The translations under genes and the position numbers were made by a program. The notes under the pieces were generated by a model. That model saw only the letters and a list, made by a program, of their open reading frames with translations, ran no database searches and was not told the origin of the DNA. Shown here in pieces: positions 12,351-25,687 of a DNA stretch of 64,000 nt. Position 1 is the stretch's first letter. Every line of letters starts with the position of its first letter. This DNA is from Thunnus maccoyii (Eukaryota > Chordata > Actinopteri > Scombriformes > Scombridae), in contig NC_056540.1 in the NCBI RefSeq assembly GCF_910596095.1, positions 23,906,001 to 23,970,000 of the forward strand. Reading direction: 5' to 3'.

Positions 12351-15300
12351 CGTTTCAGGATTGGCAACTGTAAACGACGTCATGCTGCCTTCAACAGAGT
12401 GGGAAAAAGTTAAAAGGATGAAAGAAAAGTTTGGTGGAAGCTTTTCACAAGAGGAGAAACTGACATTCATGTTGCAACCACACAAATTTACCTTAACAGC
12501 AGCTTCTTTTACTAACTCTTGTTGTGCCTTTTCTTTTTGTGAAATCAAAATTGCTCGTTCATTTAGGTTAATTAATTTAAAAAGGATGTATTATTATTCT
12601 TATTAAAGTGTAGATCTTTCTGAATTCGTGGTGATCAGAAGTCGTGCAGTCAGAAAAAACGAGAGTCCTGTGCGTAAAACCCTGACATCACAAGAAAGCT
12701 TTAACAACAATACCAATAGAAAATAGAACCGGGGTCTCCCGTCTCCCATTTTCTCTGCATGACCTGAATGCAGCACCAGGACAATAAATTTGTAGGATAG
12801 GACATCATTTTAAAGCTTAACCCTTCACCGTCCACACACTGGTCTGTTGGGAGTCCGGTGCGTAACGCGTAATTTTTCCTTCCTTAATATTTTGGCCACA
12901 GACCGACGTGTGTCAGGTTGTTTCCGACGCACACTGTCTACTTTTTTTATTACACCTTTAAAGCCACAGAGCTTCTCCTTTTTGTCACTTCCGTGGCAGG
13001 CCTGCATCATGAATCGCCATGACCAGGTAGGCCCCGAACCATAAATCTTTCATTCAGAAACACAAGTTAAAAATAAGTAATTAACCCACTGTTGGCTTTA
13101 ACAAACTGTTTCCTTAAACGAGACAAAATATCTGATAACAGGCGACTTGTGATCGTTTTATACCGGTGTTCTTGTTTTTTTGTTTTTTTTAAAAACTGGA
13201 CTCTGTTTTGACAGTGATGCAATAAATACTTGATCAATTCCTGAAATAAATGACACTGTAAACAACTGGAATCACTGCCTGAATGTTTCACTCGTTAAAA
13301 AAAAGTAGATTTTTATTTGTGAAATCTCAAACTGGCAGTTTTTGCAGCGTAAAATGAAATGTTTATTTTCCTCCACCCGCTGCGGATCCTTTATGCTGTT
13401 TATCACCTAAAAGTTGTAGAAATGACTGACTTAAGAGTTATTAAGTCTGAACGAAATGACGAGATATGAATGTGGCGCTCAGCTGCTGCCGTCTGTGTCT
13501 TTAAGCGGACAAACATCTGTAGCTGCAGATCCGGATCGTGACCTCTGCCGTTTTTCAGGTCGCCTGCTTCTCTCAACGCTTTGCTGCTGCTTTCATTTAC
13601 CAGCCAGTAAAAAAATCACATGTATCTCAAAATGATATTTTGGTCAACGACGTGAATAGTTTTATTTAATTTTACATTCTACATACAGAAAGGATGTGTT
13701 TTATGAAACGGTTCAATGAATTAATAATAAATCTTTATATATATAGGGTGTAAAGGATGCGAAGGCACGACTGAGGCCAGCAGAGCTTTAAGATATGATA
13801 CTTTCTGTATCCTTAAAGCAATATCCTTAAAGATAATTAACTTTTCTTTTTTATTCTTTAAATTTTTTTTGGCATTATGTCTGATTTATGTATCTTCATT
13901 AATTCAACCAGGCTTATTAAAAAAAAAAATCCCTGAAATCTTCAGCCTGTAATTAACCAGTCTGTTATAAATTATATGAATTAAAGTGGCCTCATGACTT
14001 CAGTTCTGCATTAATGAAATGTAAATATTGTAAAAAACTATATATAATTAACAGCCTAATTTAATTTTTTATTATTATTTCTTCCACTCTGTTCGCTTCT
14101 TTATGTTTAAATCTTAAAAAGCTGGAAGTATTTTGTATGAGGAGGAAAAATTAATCTGTTAATCTGTTAATTCTTATTCCATGAAAATCAAAAACTCAAC
14201 AAACAAACAAAAAAAAAAAAGAAAGACCAGCTTTTATCAGAAAAGGATGAAGCTGGTTTTTATTTGATTATTTTGCTCATTTGCTCTTTTGGTTTTACTG
14301 TATTTTTCTGATCTCAAAGCTTCATGCTGATGCGCGCAGAAACAGATTATTTTCATTCAGACTGATGAGAAAATCTGCGCTGACCTGAAACTCGTTTTGG
14401 AAACAAACCTCTGAAACTTTCTTATTATTCTTTGTTCCCAGAGGCCTGATTAAAATGGCGCCTGTTAGTAAAAGCCTGTGGAAACTTAATCACTGTGAAC
14501 TTCAGATAAATGACACTTTTTTTTTCTCTCCTCTGCGTCTTTTGATGTGTATTAAAGCAACAGAAACACCTGGTGTATCAAACCTTCATCTCTTCATTAG
14601 ATGCCGTCAACATCATGACAATAATAAAGAACATTTTGGCTTCAAGTCGAGTCATAATAATCATAAATCCAAAGACTTCAAAGCATGAATTGATCAGTGC
14701 TGCTGTCACTTTGTGCAAACCTGTTGCATGCATACATTATACCATCTAGTGGCCACTGAAAATACCTCTTCACCTTGACTTCTTGGCATCTTGTGCCTTT
14801 TGTGGGTTAATTACATATGAGGACTTTTTTTTCTTCAAAATATCTTCTTTAATTCCTTTTTCAGACCTCAAACAATAACTTCCACGTTTCGGGCTGCAAG
14901 ACTGACGCTTCTTTTTTTTTTTCTGTAAATGAACTAACGCGGTTTAACTGCATGATTAATGTCCTGTTCTGAGAAAGTCAAGTGAATGTTGGTGAATAAA
15001 ATTATGTGGCATTGTCTCAGGCCTGGATGTGACCTTGAGGATGAAAGTCTGCATCACCGCAAGCAAAGAAAACACAACTGGGAAAGGGAAAAGCAAAAAC
15101 CACTGACACCGTCTGGATATTTTCACACACCCTGCCCTTGTTCTTTTAGAAACTGCTCATTTCACACAAGGCCAATACACAAGTGGTACATCACATCTTT
15201 TTTTTTTTTACTCTCTTCTATTGTAAGAACAATTTTTCTCTTTTTTTGCGTCCTTCATGCATTCTTTATACTGTTGTCTTTTGTCCAAAAACCAGCCTAA

Positions 15301-17280
15301 CTGACCCCTACGCAGGGTTTTACCCTGGGAAAATGGAAAATAAATACTGTCTGCCAATTCTCCAACAAAGTAAGTCAGTGTGCGCCTATCAATGTGATGT
15401 CAAGCAGAGCTCCAGGGGTTACTCTGTGTTTTGGTAACCACACTGGGAGGAAGAGTAATAAGCAGTAAGTAGCTGTAAGTGGCAGGAAATGTAAACAGCA
15501 GCAGCAACAGCAGCTTGGTTTTCATTCAGACAACTGCAGGAGCATTAAAAAAAAAAAAAAAAAAAAGTAAAAATACACAGCTGGTTTGTTGTGATTCACA
15601 TTTACAGTTAAGTTGATCATCAGATTAACTGAAGATGTATTTAAGACATTAAATATGGTTGTGAAAGTCTATGAAAATAATATAACAGTAGTATACAAGG
15701 ACACTATGATAATAGTAAACTTCTATATAACAACTCTAAATGAAGTAAATTTAGAATAACTTTGTTGTGAGTTTGTAACACGTGAACATGTTGGAGCACC
15801 GGAGCTTCAACAGATTTACAGAAAAGTAAAATCTGATCTATTCAGGGATTCACTGCAGACTTTGACGATTGGAGTGATGAAACAACAGCTGCAGCAGTTA
15901 TGGTGCATAACATTATTAGAAGTAGTATTATTGTTGTTATTATTAGTAGTAATAGTAGTATTTTAAAAGCAAGAAATTGTCATTTTAATTCTGCAAAACT
16001 CATATTTATAGTCTTGTGATCTTTGATTTTTTTCCCCAACTGTGTGTCAGTGTGAAATCACATTTGAAAAAATTGAACAAAATACATTAGATCTATATTT
16101 GTATACAGGACTGGCTAGTCATTGTTCAAATTTTACCAGCCACTCAATAGATTACCATTGTTTTTTTTGGCTGATGAGTGAAACAAATCTAGCAGCCACT
16201 TGCATATTTTACCAGCATTTGGCTGGTTGCTGGTGCTAATTTTGTGCCTTTTCTGTTCATTCGTATAGTTTAGAGCTGCAACTAAAGATTATTTTCATTA
16301 TTGATTAATCTGTTGATCATCTTTGTGATTAAACTCTTTTTAAAATCTAATTTAGTCTTTGAAAACTTCAGAAAAGGAGGGAAAATGCCTGTTACATGTT
16401 CCCAGAGCACCAGCTGACATCTTCAAGTGGTTTGTTTTGCTCAATCAATAATTTAAAACCCCAAAATATTCAATGAGTGATATAAAACAGAGAAAAGCAG
16501 CACACCATCATATTTTAATAAGCATGAATGAGAAAATGTTTGGCATCTTTGCTTGATAAATGATTTAACTGATCCAGAAGATCTGATTTTTTTTTTCAAT
16601 AAACATGAAAAAAAACAGAAGCTTTGCTCAAACACGTTTTTGTTGTGAATCTGAAGCTGGTTTTCTTCTTCTTCTGGACAGGAGGGCTCCATCTGCTGGT
16701 GTGAAAGAAAACCTGCTGTTACAAGGAAAAAAAAGAAAAAGAAAAAAAAAAGGTGATATTGAAAGATGAGACGTTCACTACATAATAGCTGTGCCGGGAA
16801 AAGGTATGTTTGGTCTTTTTCTACAACGACATGATTCCTTAATATCCCCAGACTCTGTCTGCTCTCCTCCTCGCACACTCTCCTGGTGTAACACAAGGGT
16901 AAGACCCCCCCCCCACACACCACCACCACCACCACCACCACCACAACCACCTTTCCAGTTAAGAAATAAACTTTAATGGCACAGTGGAATACATTTTGCC
17001 CTCCGCCTTCCCTTTTTTTCCCCTCCCCTGCCTCTTCTTTGTAACTTTAATCTCATGTTTTAAACAGAAAATCTCTCCTGATGCAGCAACATGCCGGTTG
17101 CCGTGGTAACGTGTCTCTGTTTCCCCTCCTCTCTGAGGGTGTGTGTTTATGACAGGTCTTGAAATTTTTTCTCTTGCGTGATGGTATGAAGAAGGAGGCT
17201 CACAGCACGCCATACCCTCCCCTCCTAAACCCCCAAACCCGACACCCCCCCCCCCACCCTCACTTCTTATGTGAGAATAG
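12351..17280. other. nkx3.2 upstream intergenic DNA, no gene seen
   Basis: AT-rich sequence with simple repeats such as poly-A at 15547-15566, a T-rich/A-rich stretch near 16580-16755, and a C-run plus CCA array at 16905-16945. An RFX X-box-like GTTGCCGTGGTAAC lies at 17097-17110. No ORF here has a recognisable domain. Confidence 0.6.
16917..16945. repeat. (CCA)n short tandem repeat
   Basis: About ten CAC/CCA triplets following a run of nine or more C residues. Confidence 0.85.
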
Positions 17281-17284
17281 CTGC

Positions 17285-18075
17285 CAAATTGCGTTCAGAT
17301 GGAGAAATACATAAGAGCGCACTGCCAAGAGTCATTTGCAATAAATGCTCCCAAAATGTCCTCTGAATTTCTCACCAAATATCAGAATCACCGTGATAGC
17401 AGCCTTAATCAACCTCAACATCGGAAAGTGGAAGGAAGGGGAAGGGGACGGGGGGGGGTTACTGCCAGCTTTAAGTGTGCTTTTAGTGGCCTAAGTTACA
17501 ATTGAACCCTCCAAATCTTTTTTTTTTTTTTTGTCTTTCCCAAAGCCTTGCATGCGATGGAGCACTAAATGGAAGAGCCCTTGGGACAGAACACTTAATA
17601 CAGTAAATGGAAGCAAGAGACAAGCAGAGAGCAGTCGTCCTGAGTTCCTCCTTCTCTTGGAAGCTATTCAAAACATCTCAGCGATGGCTGCATTACTGGA
17701 GACACAGGAGCAGGAGCACTTTCAGTCGGGGGGTGGGGGGGGTTAGCCCGCTGTTACAGTCCAATTAATGTGTGTAGATAGTGCAGGCGTGATTTATAGT
17801 TTATTTTCAGGTCTGCTGTGCTGACAAACGAGCTTCCATCCGCCTCTGGCACGCAACAGATAATGCATTCAGCTCAAGCACATCATGAAAGGCTTCTCGA
17901 GTCTGAAGGGTCTGGCTGTGACCGATTCTTTCTCCTCCACTCACGCCTAAATAAAGACGTCCTTCAAAAGCGGCAGAGCCCCTTTCAACCGGTCTCATGT
18001 CAAATGTAAAATACCACTTTTGAACATATGAGTTGATTGTGGTTATGAAAACTTCAAGGACCATTTAGAAATTCT
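17285..18075. promoter_or_regulatory. candidate conserved non-coding block upstream of nkx3.2
   Basis: About 800 bp that stands out from its AT-rich surroundings: balanced composition, few homopolymers apart from short T and G runs, and no coding frame. It includes segments such as 17288-17400 and 17760-18000. It lies 5-6 kb upstream of the nkx3.2 start, where skeletal enhancers could be expected. A jaw-joint enhancer has been described near nkx3.2 in jawed vertebrates; I cannot show from one sequence that this is it. Confidence 0.3.
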
Positions 18076-19084
18076 TGACATATGGGCCTTTTCTTCTCAG
18101 ACGGAGAAGTGGACGTCGTCTTAAACTGCAGCTGCACGTAATTTACCTGTCGGACAGGTGTTACCTCTAATAAAGGATGAGCCAGGCATTATTCTATATT
18201 TGTCTTATTATCAACAAACACCATGAAAACATAAAAACCAACAAGGTGTTTGTCCATCTGAATACTTTCAGACTTCCTTGCCCTGTCTGTGGCACTCATG
18301 AAGATATAAACCCTTAAAAACATGTTCTAAAAGTCTAATCTCATTTTTAAAAAAGCCAAAATGATTGATGATGAAACTGTACTTTTTAGCAAAAAGTTAC
18401 TATAGAATGACTGATACAGGAATTTTGAGGCTAATATTGATATTTGAGCTGGTATTAATTTTCTTTATACATCCCATAAAAAAATTTTTTTTTGAAAAGG
18501 TTCCCTTACATTATATTTTTTAACAAGTGTTGGGCTGGATGCTTTACAGTTGAAAAATAAACTCTACTGCACAAACTATAGAATAGTGACACTGCATCAA
18601 AACATAACTTTGGTATTTCTTTACTTCAATCTCATGTCATTTATCAGCTGACATAAATAATGATATATAATGATATATCTGCAATGAGCTCATATCAGTA
18701 GATATATCAGGTCTGGTCGGCTCTAAACGTTACAAAAATTGGAGTAAATAGTGCATTAGTTGGGGACTATTTTCAGCTGTGGATTAATACACATTTAATG
18801 CACTTGTGAATGTTTACAACAGCAGGACGGTGTAATAAACTACAGTGTGTGTTTAGACACACAGACAATACTCGTTCACTTCATTCTTGGTTTTGGTCTT
18901 TTCATGGGATTTGTTGACAGTAAGATAAATATATTAATATTACAGATGTATCCTTTAAATTACCCAGAAAAGAATGACAAGTGTCAAAACCTTTGCTGAC
19001 AAAGCTGCAACATTTGCTGCAACTTGTTTGTTACTGTGAGTTATGCTGCAGTAATGTGGCATTTTGAAAACTAACTAGGTAATA

Positions 19085-19690
19085 GTAGTTATAGGCACTG
19101 CTGGGAAAACTACTTTAAAACTGTAGTTTACCAAACTACGAGCTACTTCACAATGAAAAATAGTTAAACTTCATCTTAACTACTCTCAGAAAAATTTGGC
19201 TTGTCAAACTAAAACTACCTTCAAAAAGTAGTTCAACTACATCCAAACTACATCACAGGAAATGATCAATTATCAGAGGTACAACTGACGCTGACGCTGA
19301 GTAAAGTGTAGGTGTGTTTGATTTATGGACGAGAACAGGCAGTCTGAGTATGTGTTTAAAGGAGAAAAACTGAGGTGGAATCAGGAAAATGCTAAATTTC
19401 TGAGGAAATTCATCATATTCGATGGCAGACATCTTGGTCACAAACCACAGGTGATTTTAATCAAATAGCAGGTCATTAAACGACAACTGTGGCCATATTG
19501 TACAGCAAATAACATCATGAGAATACTATGAATATGTAGTTTGTAATTAACTACCTAAACTACATGACACAAAGTAGTTAACTACTGAAAATGCCACTGA
19601 GATTTGAATGTAGTTAAATTACCACCCAACTACTGCAAATTGTAGTTAAACTAGTAATTGAATACATGTAGTTAACTAGTCCCCAACACT
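19085..19690. mobile_element. dispersed DNA-transposon-like repeat rich in GTAGTT/AACTAC motifs
   Basis: The left end has CACTGCTGGGAAAACTAC and the right end ACTAGTCCCCAACACTGTG. These are imperfect inverted versions of each other (CAGTGYTGGGRA). The ends are filled with AGTTNAACTAC repeats. There is no ORF. The middle (about 19255-19540) differs and may be a nested insertion. Confidence 0.45.
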
Positions 19691-20407
19691 GTGATTGTAA
19701 TTCCATACAAAGCTGAATGCTACAGTAAGTATAAAATGAGAGATCCTACATACTGTGTGTACTCTGCAGACTCTAAAGCTAAAAATCGAGGTTGAAAAGA
19801 TTCTTTAAATTTCTGCATTTTGCAAGAACAAGCACGTTTTTTTTTTACTTCACAGAATACTGAAATACAACCAACCAATCAGTTTTGTTGGTCAGTAAAC
19901 ACACCATAGCTGCACTCTGGTGGATTTGTTGCAGCTTCAGATGCCAGAAGTCGATCCAGATCTCGACTCAACTGCTGAACTATTTCAATACTGCAAAAGT
20001 CTTCAAAAAAAAAAGAAAAAAAGAAAAAACCAACTTAAAGACTCTAAGCCATCACCCCTCCCTGCTGCCTGTCGCTGGCTATTTCTATGACTCTTATATG
20101 AAACACTTCTGACGTTAAACACCTGTTAACTTTTATGTCTTGTGAGAGGAGTGGCTGAATGGGAGAGCATTATGTTCAGTGCCGTTCGGCCCGGCCAAAT
20201 CCCCAGTAGAGGAAAGACCACTCCCAGTGCAGAGAGGCAACAGCGGGGGTGAGTGAGCCCCCTTATCCCCGCAGCCTGCGAGGATCCCCTCCGCTCAAAG
20301 ACAACAGTTAACTCTATTCCAGTTGACAGCTGTGTGAAACCACCATCTTTCCACAGCTCTCTGCTGGATAAACTTGCACCCGCTACTCCCCTCCAGACCT
20401 GTTTCAA

Positions 20408-20900
20408 GATGTATGTAAAATACTTTGAATAAGAATTTGTATCTGATGTTTTTTCCCCACAAAAAAAAAGTGAAATGATCTTGTTAAAATCTTTAAAATT
20501 ATATCTATTCCTTCTCCCCCCTCAGAATCTATATATATATGCAAATATATTTCATTTCAGAAGTTTAACTGTTGGTCACAAGACGTCTCCTACTTCACTG
20601 TAAAGTCACTTCTTAGTGTTTGTGCACTGGAGGCGTCAAGTTTTCACATCACACTTGTCTTAAGTTGAATATTGGACCACGATTGGCTTCCAAACTAGTT
20701 GTGATGTCACAAATTATGCTCGAAGGCCCGACCCTTAAAGTCAGATTTTCAATGAGCTCAGAGAAACTTTCCACTTACAGCAGATAAATGTGAAAACTTG
20801 TAGCATCAAACTCAGCTCATACATCATTCTGCACAGCGAAGTTCAAACATTCAACTGTTGGAACAAGAAGAAAAAACATATTTTTGAGTGAAGGGAGACT
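20408..20900. repeat. dispersed repeat, copy A of a roughly 480-bp pair
   Basis: It runs from GATGTATGTAAAA to GAGTGAAGGGAGACT and matches 37893-38367 along its whole length in the same orientation, with many substitutions and small indels. The shared inner landmark TGTTTGTGCACTGGAGGC is at about 20618 here. No terminal repeats or ORF are evident. Confidence 0.75.
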
Positions 20901-23900
20901 TAAGAGGGAAAGCAGGGAGATGTGAGGCAGTTTATGTTGTTGGTGTCTTGTATCACTTCTGGATGTCAGAGCTGAAGTGGAGCCGGAGCAGAGTGTCCTG
21001 CCAGAATCCAAAACACCTCCTTAAACCATAATGTAGAGCCTCAAACTGCACTTTAAGATTGGCGATGCGAGATGATCAACGTGGTGCTGTTGTACTTTTG
21101 TTATAGCAGACTTGAAGTCAAGAGAAATATAAATATAAAAATGTGGAATATTAGAATCAACTTAAAATATTCTTTACCAAACAAAATGTCTAATTTTAAC
21201 TTATTTGGTAAAAAGGTTAAATCTTCATTTTTTAAATACAAAGCAGCAAATTCAGTACTTTTCAACCTACTTTTCAAATTTTTTAAAAACTTAAACAATA
21301 TACCACATCTCTTAATGTTCATGAATAATCCTTTTAAACCTGAAGTGATTTATTACCATTTAATACCTGATGATCGCTCTAACTGAAACATTATGGGATC
21401 AACAAAGCTTCCTGGACGTCTGTAACAAATTTCATGACAATCGAGTCGATAGTTGTTGAGATATTTAAACCCTCACTGTATCCCACGGCTACAAACACAC
21501 ATGTGAAATGATTGACGAAGGTTGCTTCACCAAAACACAGCTGTTGAATAAACGAGCTGAGTTTTTGTCTTGGGAAAAAAAAAAGAGAGAGATTCAATAT
21601 TTTTGCCTGTATTTGGCAAAAAAAGAAATAAAAAGTTGGTTGTAATGTTGTATGTTTTGTTAAACGCTTGTATCCTTTATACAGTAAAAACTATTTTAAA
21701 AAGATGTTGTTTTGTAAAACTTCTTTGATCAATCTTTAAGTAACAAGACTAACATGACATGGAAACAACCTTAGACACCAGTGACGAAGGAAAGACAGCT
21801 GAAACCATTACATGGTGAACTGGAGAAGATTTGTACACAACATGTTTTACTTGTGATGGACTCAGTCTGGTCTGCACCTCGCTGTGTTTGTGTTCTCAAA
21901 GCCTGAAGTATCTCTGTCACATTTTAGATTAGAACAAATGAGTAAAAATAGGGAATAGTGTAAAATCTTGACTCCTTTTCTTACAATATGTGTAAAAATA
22001 CTTCCAGGTAGACCAGAAAGCACCTAAAACAGGTCAGTTTATCCAGATTCGTGCAGTATAAGTCAAACCAGTCGTCTCAGATCATCATCTCGTATTACTG
22101 CTTTCTCTACCTTTTCAAAATCTCATTCCTGACGTGAAGTCCCTGCTGAGTTGAGTGCAGTTCACCAACTAAGCAGTCCTCCACCTCATACATAAAAATC
22201 TGCCGCCTATAAATCAGTCTAATGTGCCTCAAACTGCTGATCCTCAGTAGTAGAAACCTGCTTGGCAAAATTGAAAAATCATTTTTGGACTACAATGCAA
22301 ACGACTATAATAAAATGACGACTCAAGTCCCTCCAATGGCATCAGGACCTGAAAGGAGCGCTGTTAGTCTGCCAGACCTGGTGCCTAAATGAGGGCCGAT
22401 TCAAACCTTTAAATTAGAGTTGTTGGGCTAATATTTTAAGACTTGGATTCCACCACCAGGAAATACCTGAGAGTTACACCTTTAAGGATTCAAATTTAGC
22501 AATCCACAGGAATGGTTGGAAAACTTCAACCAGCCCCTTCTCAGAAAACTCGGGCTCTCTGTAACCTCTCCGTGCTTTTTTGGATCCCGTAAGTTCAGGT
22601 GCAGCGATTAAGGCCTCCTAACGTGTTAATGATGGAGGAATATTTCATTCTGAGTTTGTCAGTTTTATCCCCCATTAGCAGGCAGGAATGTCCTCTCCTC
22701 TTCCCCGCTCCGAGGTGATTGGTTAATGTCTTTGGCTATTTACACGTTACAGACAGCACATCCATTCAGGAAACTGGAGATAACGTTTGAGACATAATAG
22801 GGGTGAATTAATAAAAATCTGTATATTCTGCCCCCGTTCACTGCTTCATCTTTATCATAAACAAGAGTTCAGCTTCTGAAGGTTTTGAAAAACAGAAGCA
22901 ACACGGGTTGGGTTTCCTTCAGCAGTAACACAGCTGGTTTCTTGGTGAAGTAAAAAGCTTTTAAAACTAGTAATTTCAAGCGATAAAAACTTTATGTTTA
23001 TGGTTTTAATGTCTGTTCCAAATTGTAATCATATGTAGTTGTCTTAAAAATGAGAGGAAGACGTAAGATTTAATTTAAAAATAGACCATTTTCCTCTGCT
23101 TCCAGTGCAGTGACTACATTTCTGCAAAAATAGAAATTATTATTTTTAGCCACAAGTTTTGATTTATACTTGAAACTGAAACAATGAAAAAAATGAAGCA
23201 ATATTCAGTAATTTTACATTTATGAAACAAACATCTTTACATTGAGAAATATGTAAGATATCTAACACCATTAAACTGATAAACTATAAAACAAGACAAA
23301 TAACCAGATTACCTCCGTTTTAATAAAACAGTACTACAGTAAACGGCAGCAGGTGTGATTGCAAATACATCATGAGGAAGATTTAATTTATAGAGAAAAA
23401 CTGTTAGTGAACCGTGATGTTTTTCCTGTCAGTGACTAATACTGCTCTGCCATTTTAACGGAAAGATAACAAAAAAAACTTCCCTTAACTTTTAAGTATT
23501 TAGTATAAAAAAAAAAAAGAACTTTAAAAAGTGGGGAGGAAAACACCTCCTGTCATTCACAGAATGAACATTCAATCATAAAATTCACAATGAAAGACAC
23601 TTCACTGTGATTTCTTTGTACAAGTGTGTAGATTTACATTCCGTCAGATAACATCTGGATGTGTAACAGTGATGTCTGCGGAGGTGAAACAGTCTCAGCA
23701 GACACCGAGACACAATGTGGCCTCTTGACTGACTGACAGCTCATTTCAATTCACCCTCTTTATCTCAAAGCACGACTCGGCTACACATTAGGCCTTTGAT
23801 TGGCCTGAAATACTCCGGTTCAGTGGGCATTACTAAATAAACGAAGGAATGATGAAGTCTGATCCAAACCATATGGGCGTAGCGCAGTAGAAGGTATTCT

Positions 23901-24110
23901 GGGGGATTCCTGCACAGATCCTCAGGTTTAGACTCAACCACCAGAGGAAAGTGTATAATACTATCCAGAGCTTTTCAATATCTCCAGTCAATGAAGCAGA
24001 AACACGTCTACGGGCTGACTTGACTGTAGAGGTTCTCTGACCCTCAACAACAAAACTGCGGTGTTCTCACTTGAAAAAGGGAGTGCATAAAAAAAACACT
24101 GTCAGAGATT

Positions 24111-25687
24111 TTAGCGTTTGGCTCTCTTGGAAGGGGGCTCCTCTGATTTCTGTCCTCCCCGCGTTCGCACCGCAGGAGGGCTAGCCTCCCGTTTACGGCC
24201 CCCTTTCGTCGCCGCTGCCTGGCCCCTCGTCCCGCTGCAGGAGGGGAAACAGGGAGCAAGTGTCAGTCCTTTTGTCAAAGTGTCATGTTTACAAGCTGTT
24301 TAAATTTGTCTTTGTTAATACAAGTTATTAAAAAAAAAAAAAACACGGGTGTGCAATAATCACGACTCCTGTATCACATTTAAAAGCAGAAACAGATTTT
24401 GGACTTTTGTAACTACAATTTAATTTAAGACCAGTTCAAAAATGAAATAAGAGAAGATGGTTGGCAAAACATGCTGAAAGTACTAATAGTCAGAACAACA
24501 ATAAACAAAAATGAGGCAGAAAAATAAGACTGTTCTTTTTCATGTGGTAAATCAAGATTATTTACTTTAATTTTATGTTATTTGACTCTTTCTGTCAGAC
24601 TATTAACATGATCCAACGTCTTCACTGGATCTGCATCGCAATTGTAAAACTGAAGCATTTTCTGCACATGAAGCAAGTGCAAATAATTATTCGTTCCAGA
24701 CCTCCCAATATGAATAAAAACAATGATTCTATCATAAAATCAAATTACTTGTAAGACTTAAATAATATGTATTGATAGTAGTCCTGTAACTGTAGTGTTA
24801 TTCCAGATATTTAATATACTTTCCTTTCAAACAGCTTACACCATGTTAAGATGAGTTTTTATTTTTTTAGCTAATAACTCAAAAACATTTTGAAATTCCG
24901 GGAAAAGAAGTCCGTTTTGGTCGGACTCCTCTTTAAGCTTGTTCGTTCTGTTGAACCTCTATGAGATGAACTCACCGCGTGCCAGCTGCGGTCTCCTCTT
25001 TACCGTTCTGTCGACTTGCCCGGGTAGATGGTTTACTTGGCTTGTTTCTGAGGAGCAATAAAAACAAATATGAAACAACAGTTGTTGCTTTAGTACTAAA
25101 TCTTCTCTGCTTCAGTTTAAATGGATGTGACAGTGATGATGCCTGCTGGGTGTTTTAGAGTGTAAACATTCAGCACTAAAACAATCAGAGGCTCATTCAT
25201 CATCACTGCGTTTAAATGAGGATGATGCAGCATCTCAAAACTGTTTATAGTACTGTATCTGAACTGGTGAGTTAGATGTGATTGCTCAATATCAAATATG
25301 AAATTGTTGTCTTATCAGCAGATGTTCTGGCAATTTATTGTGTGTTCCATCATGTTTTTGAGATTTAATTTGTTTTATTTACATACTTTTATGGCAGGTT
25401 TGTACTGAAAATCCTTTCCTCAAACAATAAAGTTCCAATAAAGTTTGAATTGAAGGTGCATAATAGTGAACTTGGCTGAAATTGCAGTCATGACAGAAGC
25501 ATTTCTTACTGTTGTTGTTGAGGTTAATTTGTGGTGCTAAATTACCTTTCAGCCTCCAGGCGAGAAGCTGACCGTGTGGTAGCTCTGGACGCAGTTCCTT
25601 TTCCTTCCTCTTCTTTCTCACCGTCATCCTCCTCCTCTTCCTCATTCTGCTCGCCTTCTTTTTCTTCTGGCTTTTTCTCATTTTTAT
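24111..25687 (-). CDS. bod1l1: bod1l1 exons 28-30: conserved C-terminus
   Basis: Exons 25546-25687, 24976-25047 and 24111-24234. Exon 28 encodes an acidic run, then ASRATTRSASRLEAE, matching the ATTRSTTRSEAQ of human BOD1L1. Exon 30 encodes GGRKREASPPAVRTRGGQKS and ends PPSKRAKR before TAA at 24113-24111, matching the human terminus KRKREVSPPGARTRGQ...KKAKR. The basic end probably works as a DNA-binding or nuclear localisation segment. Introns in this part are phase 1 (before exon 28), 2 and 2. Confidence 0.88.

Larger units (their letters stand above)
18076..24110. other. intergenic DNA between nkx3.2 and the 3' end of bod1l1
   Basis: No gene recognised. It contains two dispersed repeats (about 19085-19690 and 20408-20900), an AT-rich stretch at 21090-21400, and high-complexity blocks at about 20130-20400, 22560-22860 and 23650-23930 that may be regulatory or conserved. 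The last kilobase or so should include the bod1l1 3' UTR, because that gene ends at 24111 on the minus strand. Confidence 0.5.

Noticed and set aside
16453-16950. 165-codon minus-strand ORF with poly-Val and poly-Phe
   Set aside because: Driven by the CCA array and an A-rich run; no domain and no codon structure beyond the repeats.
21072-21386. 104-codon ORF in AT-rich DNA between nkx3.2 and bod1l1
   Set aside because: Low-complexity Phe/Asn/Lys composition expected from AT-rich sequence; an overlapping ORF exists on the other strand.
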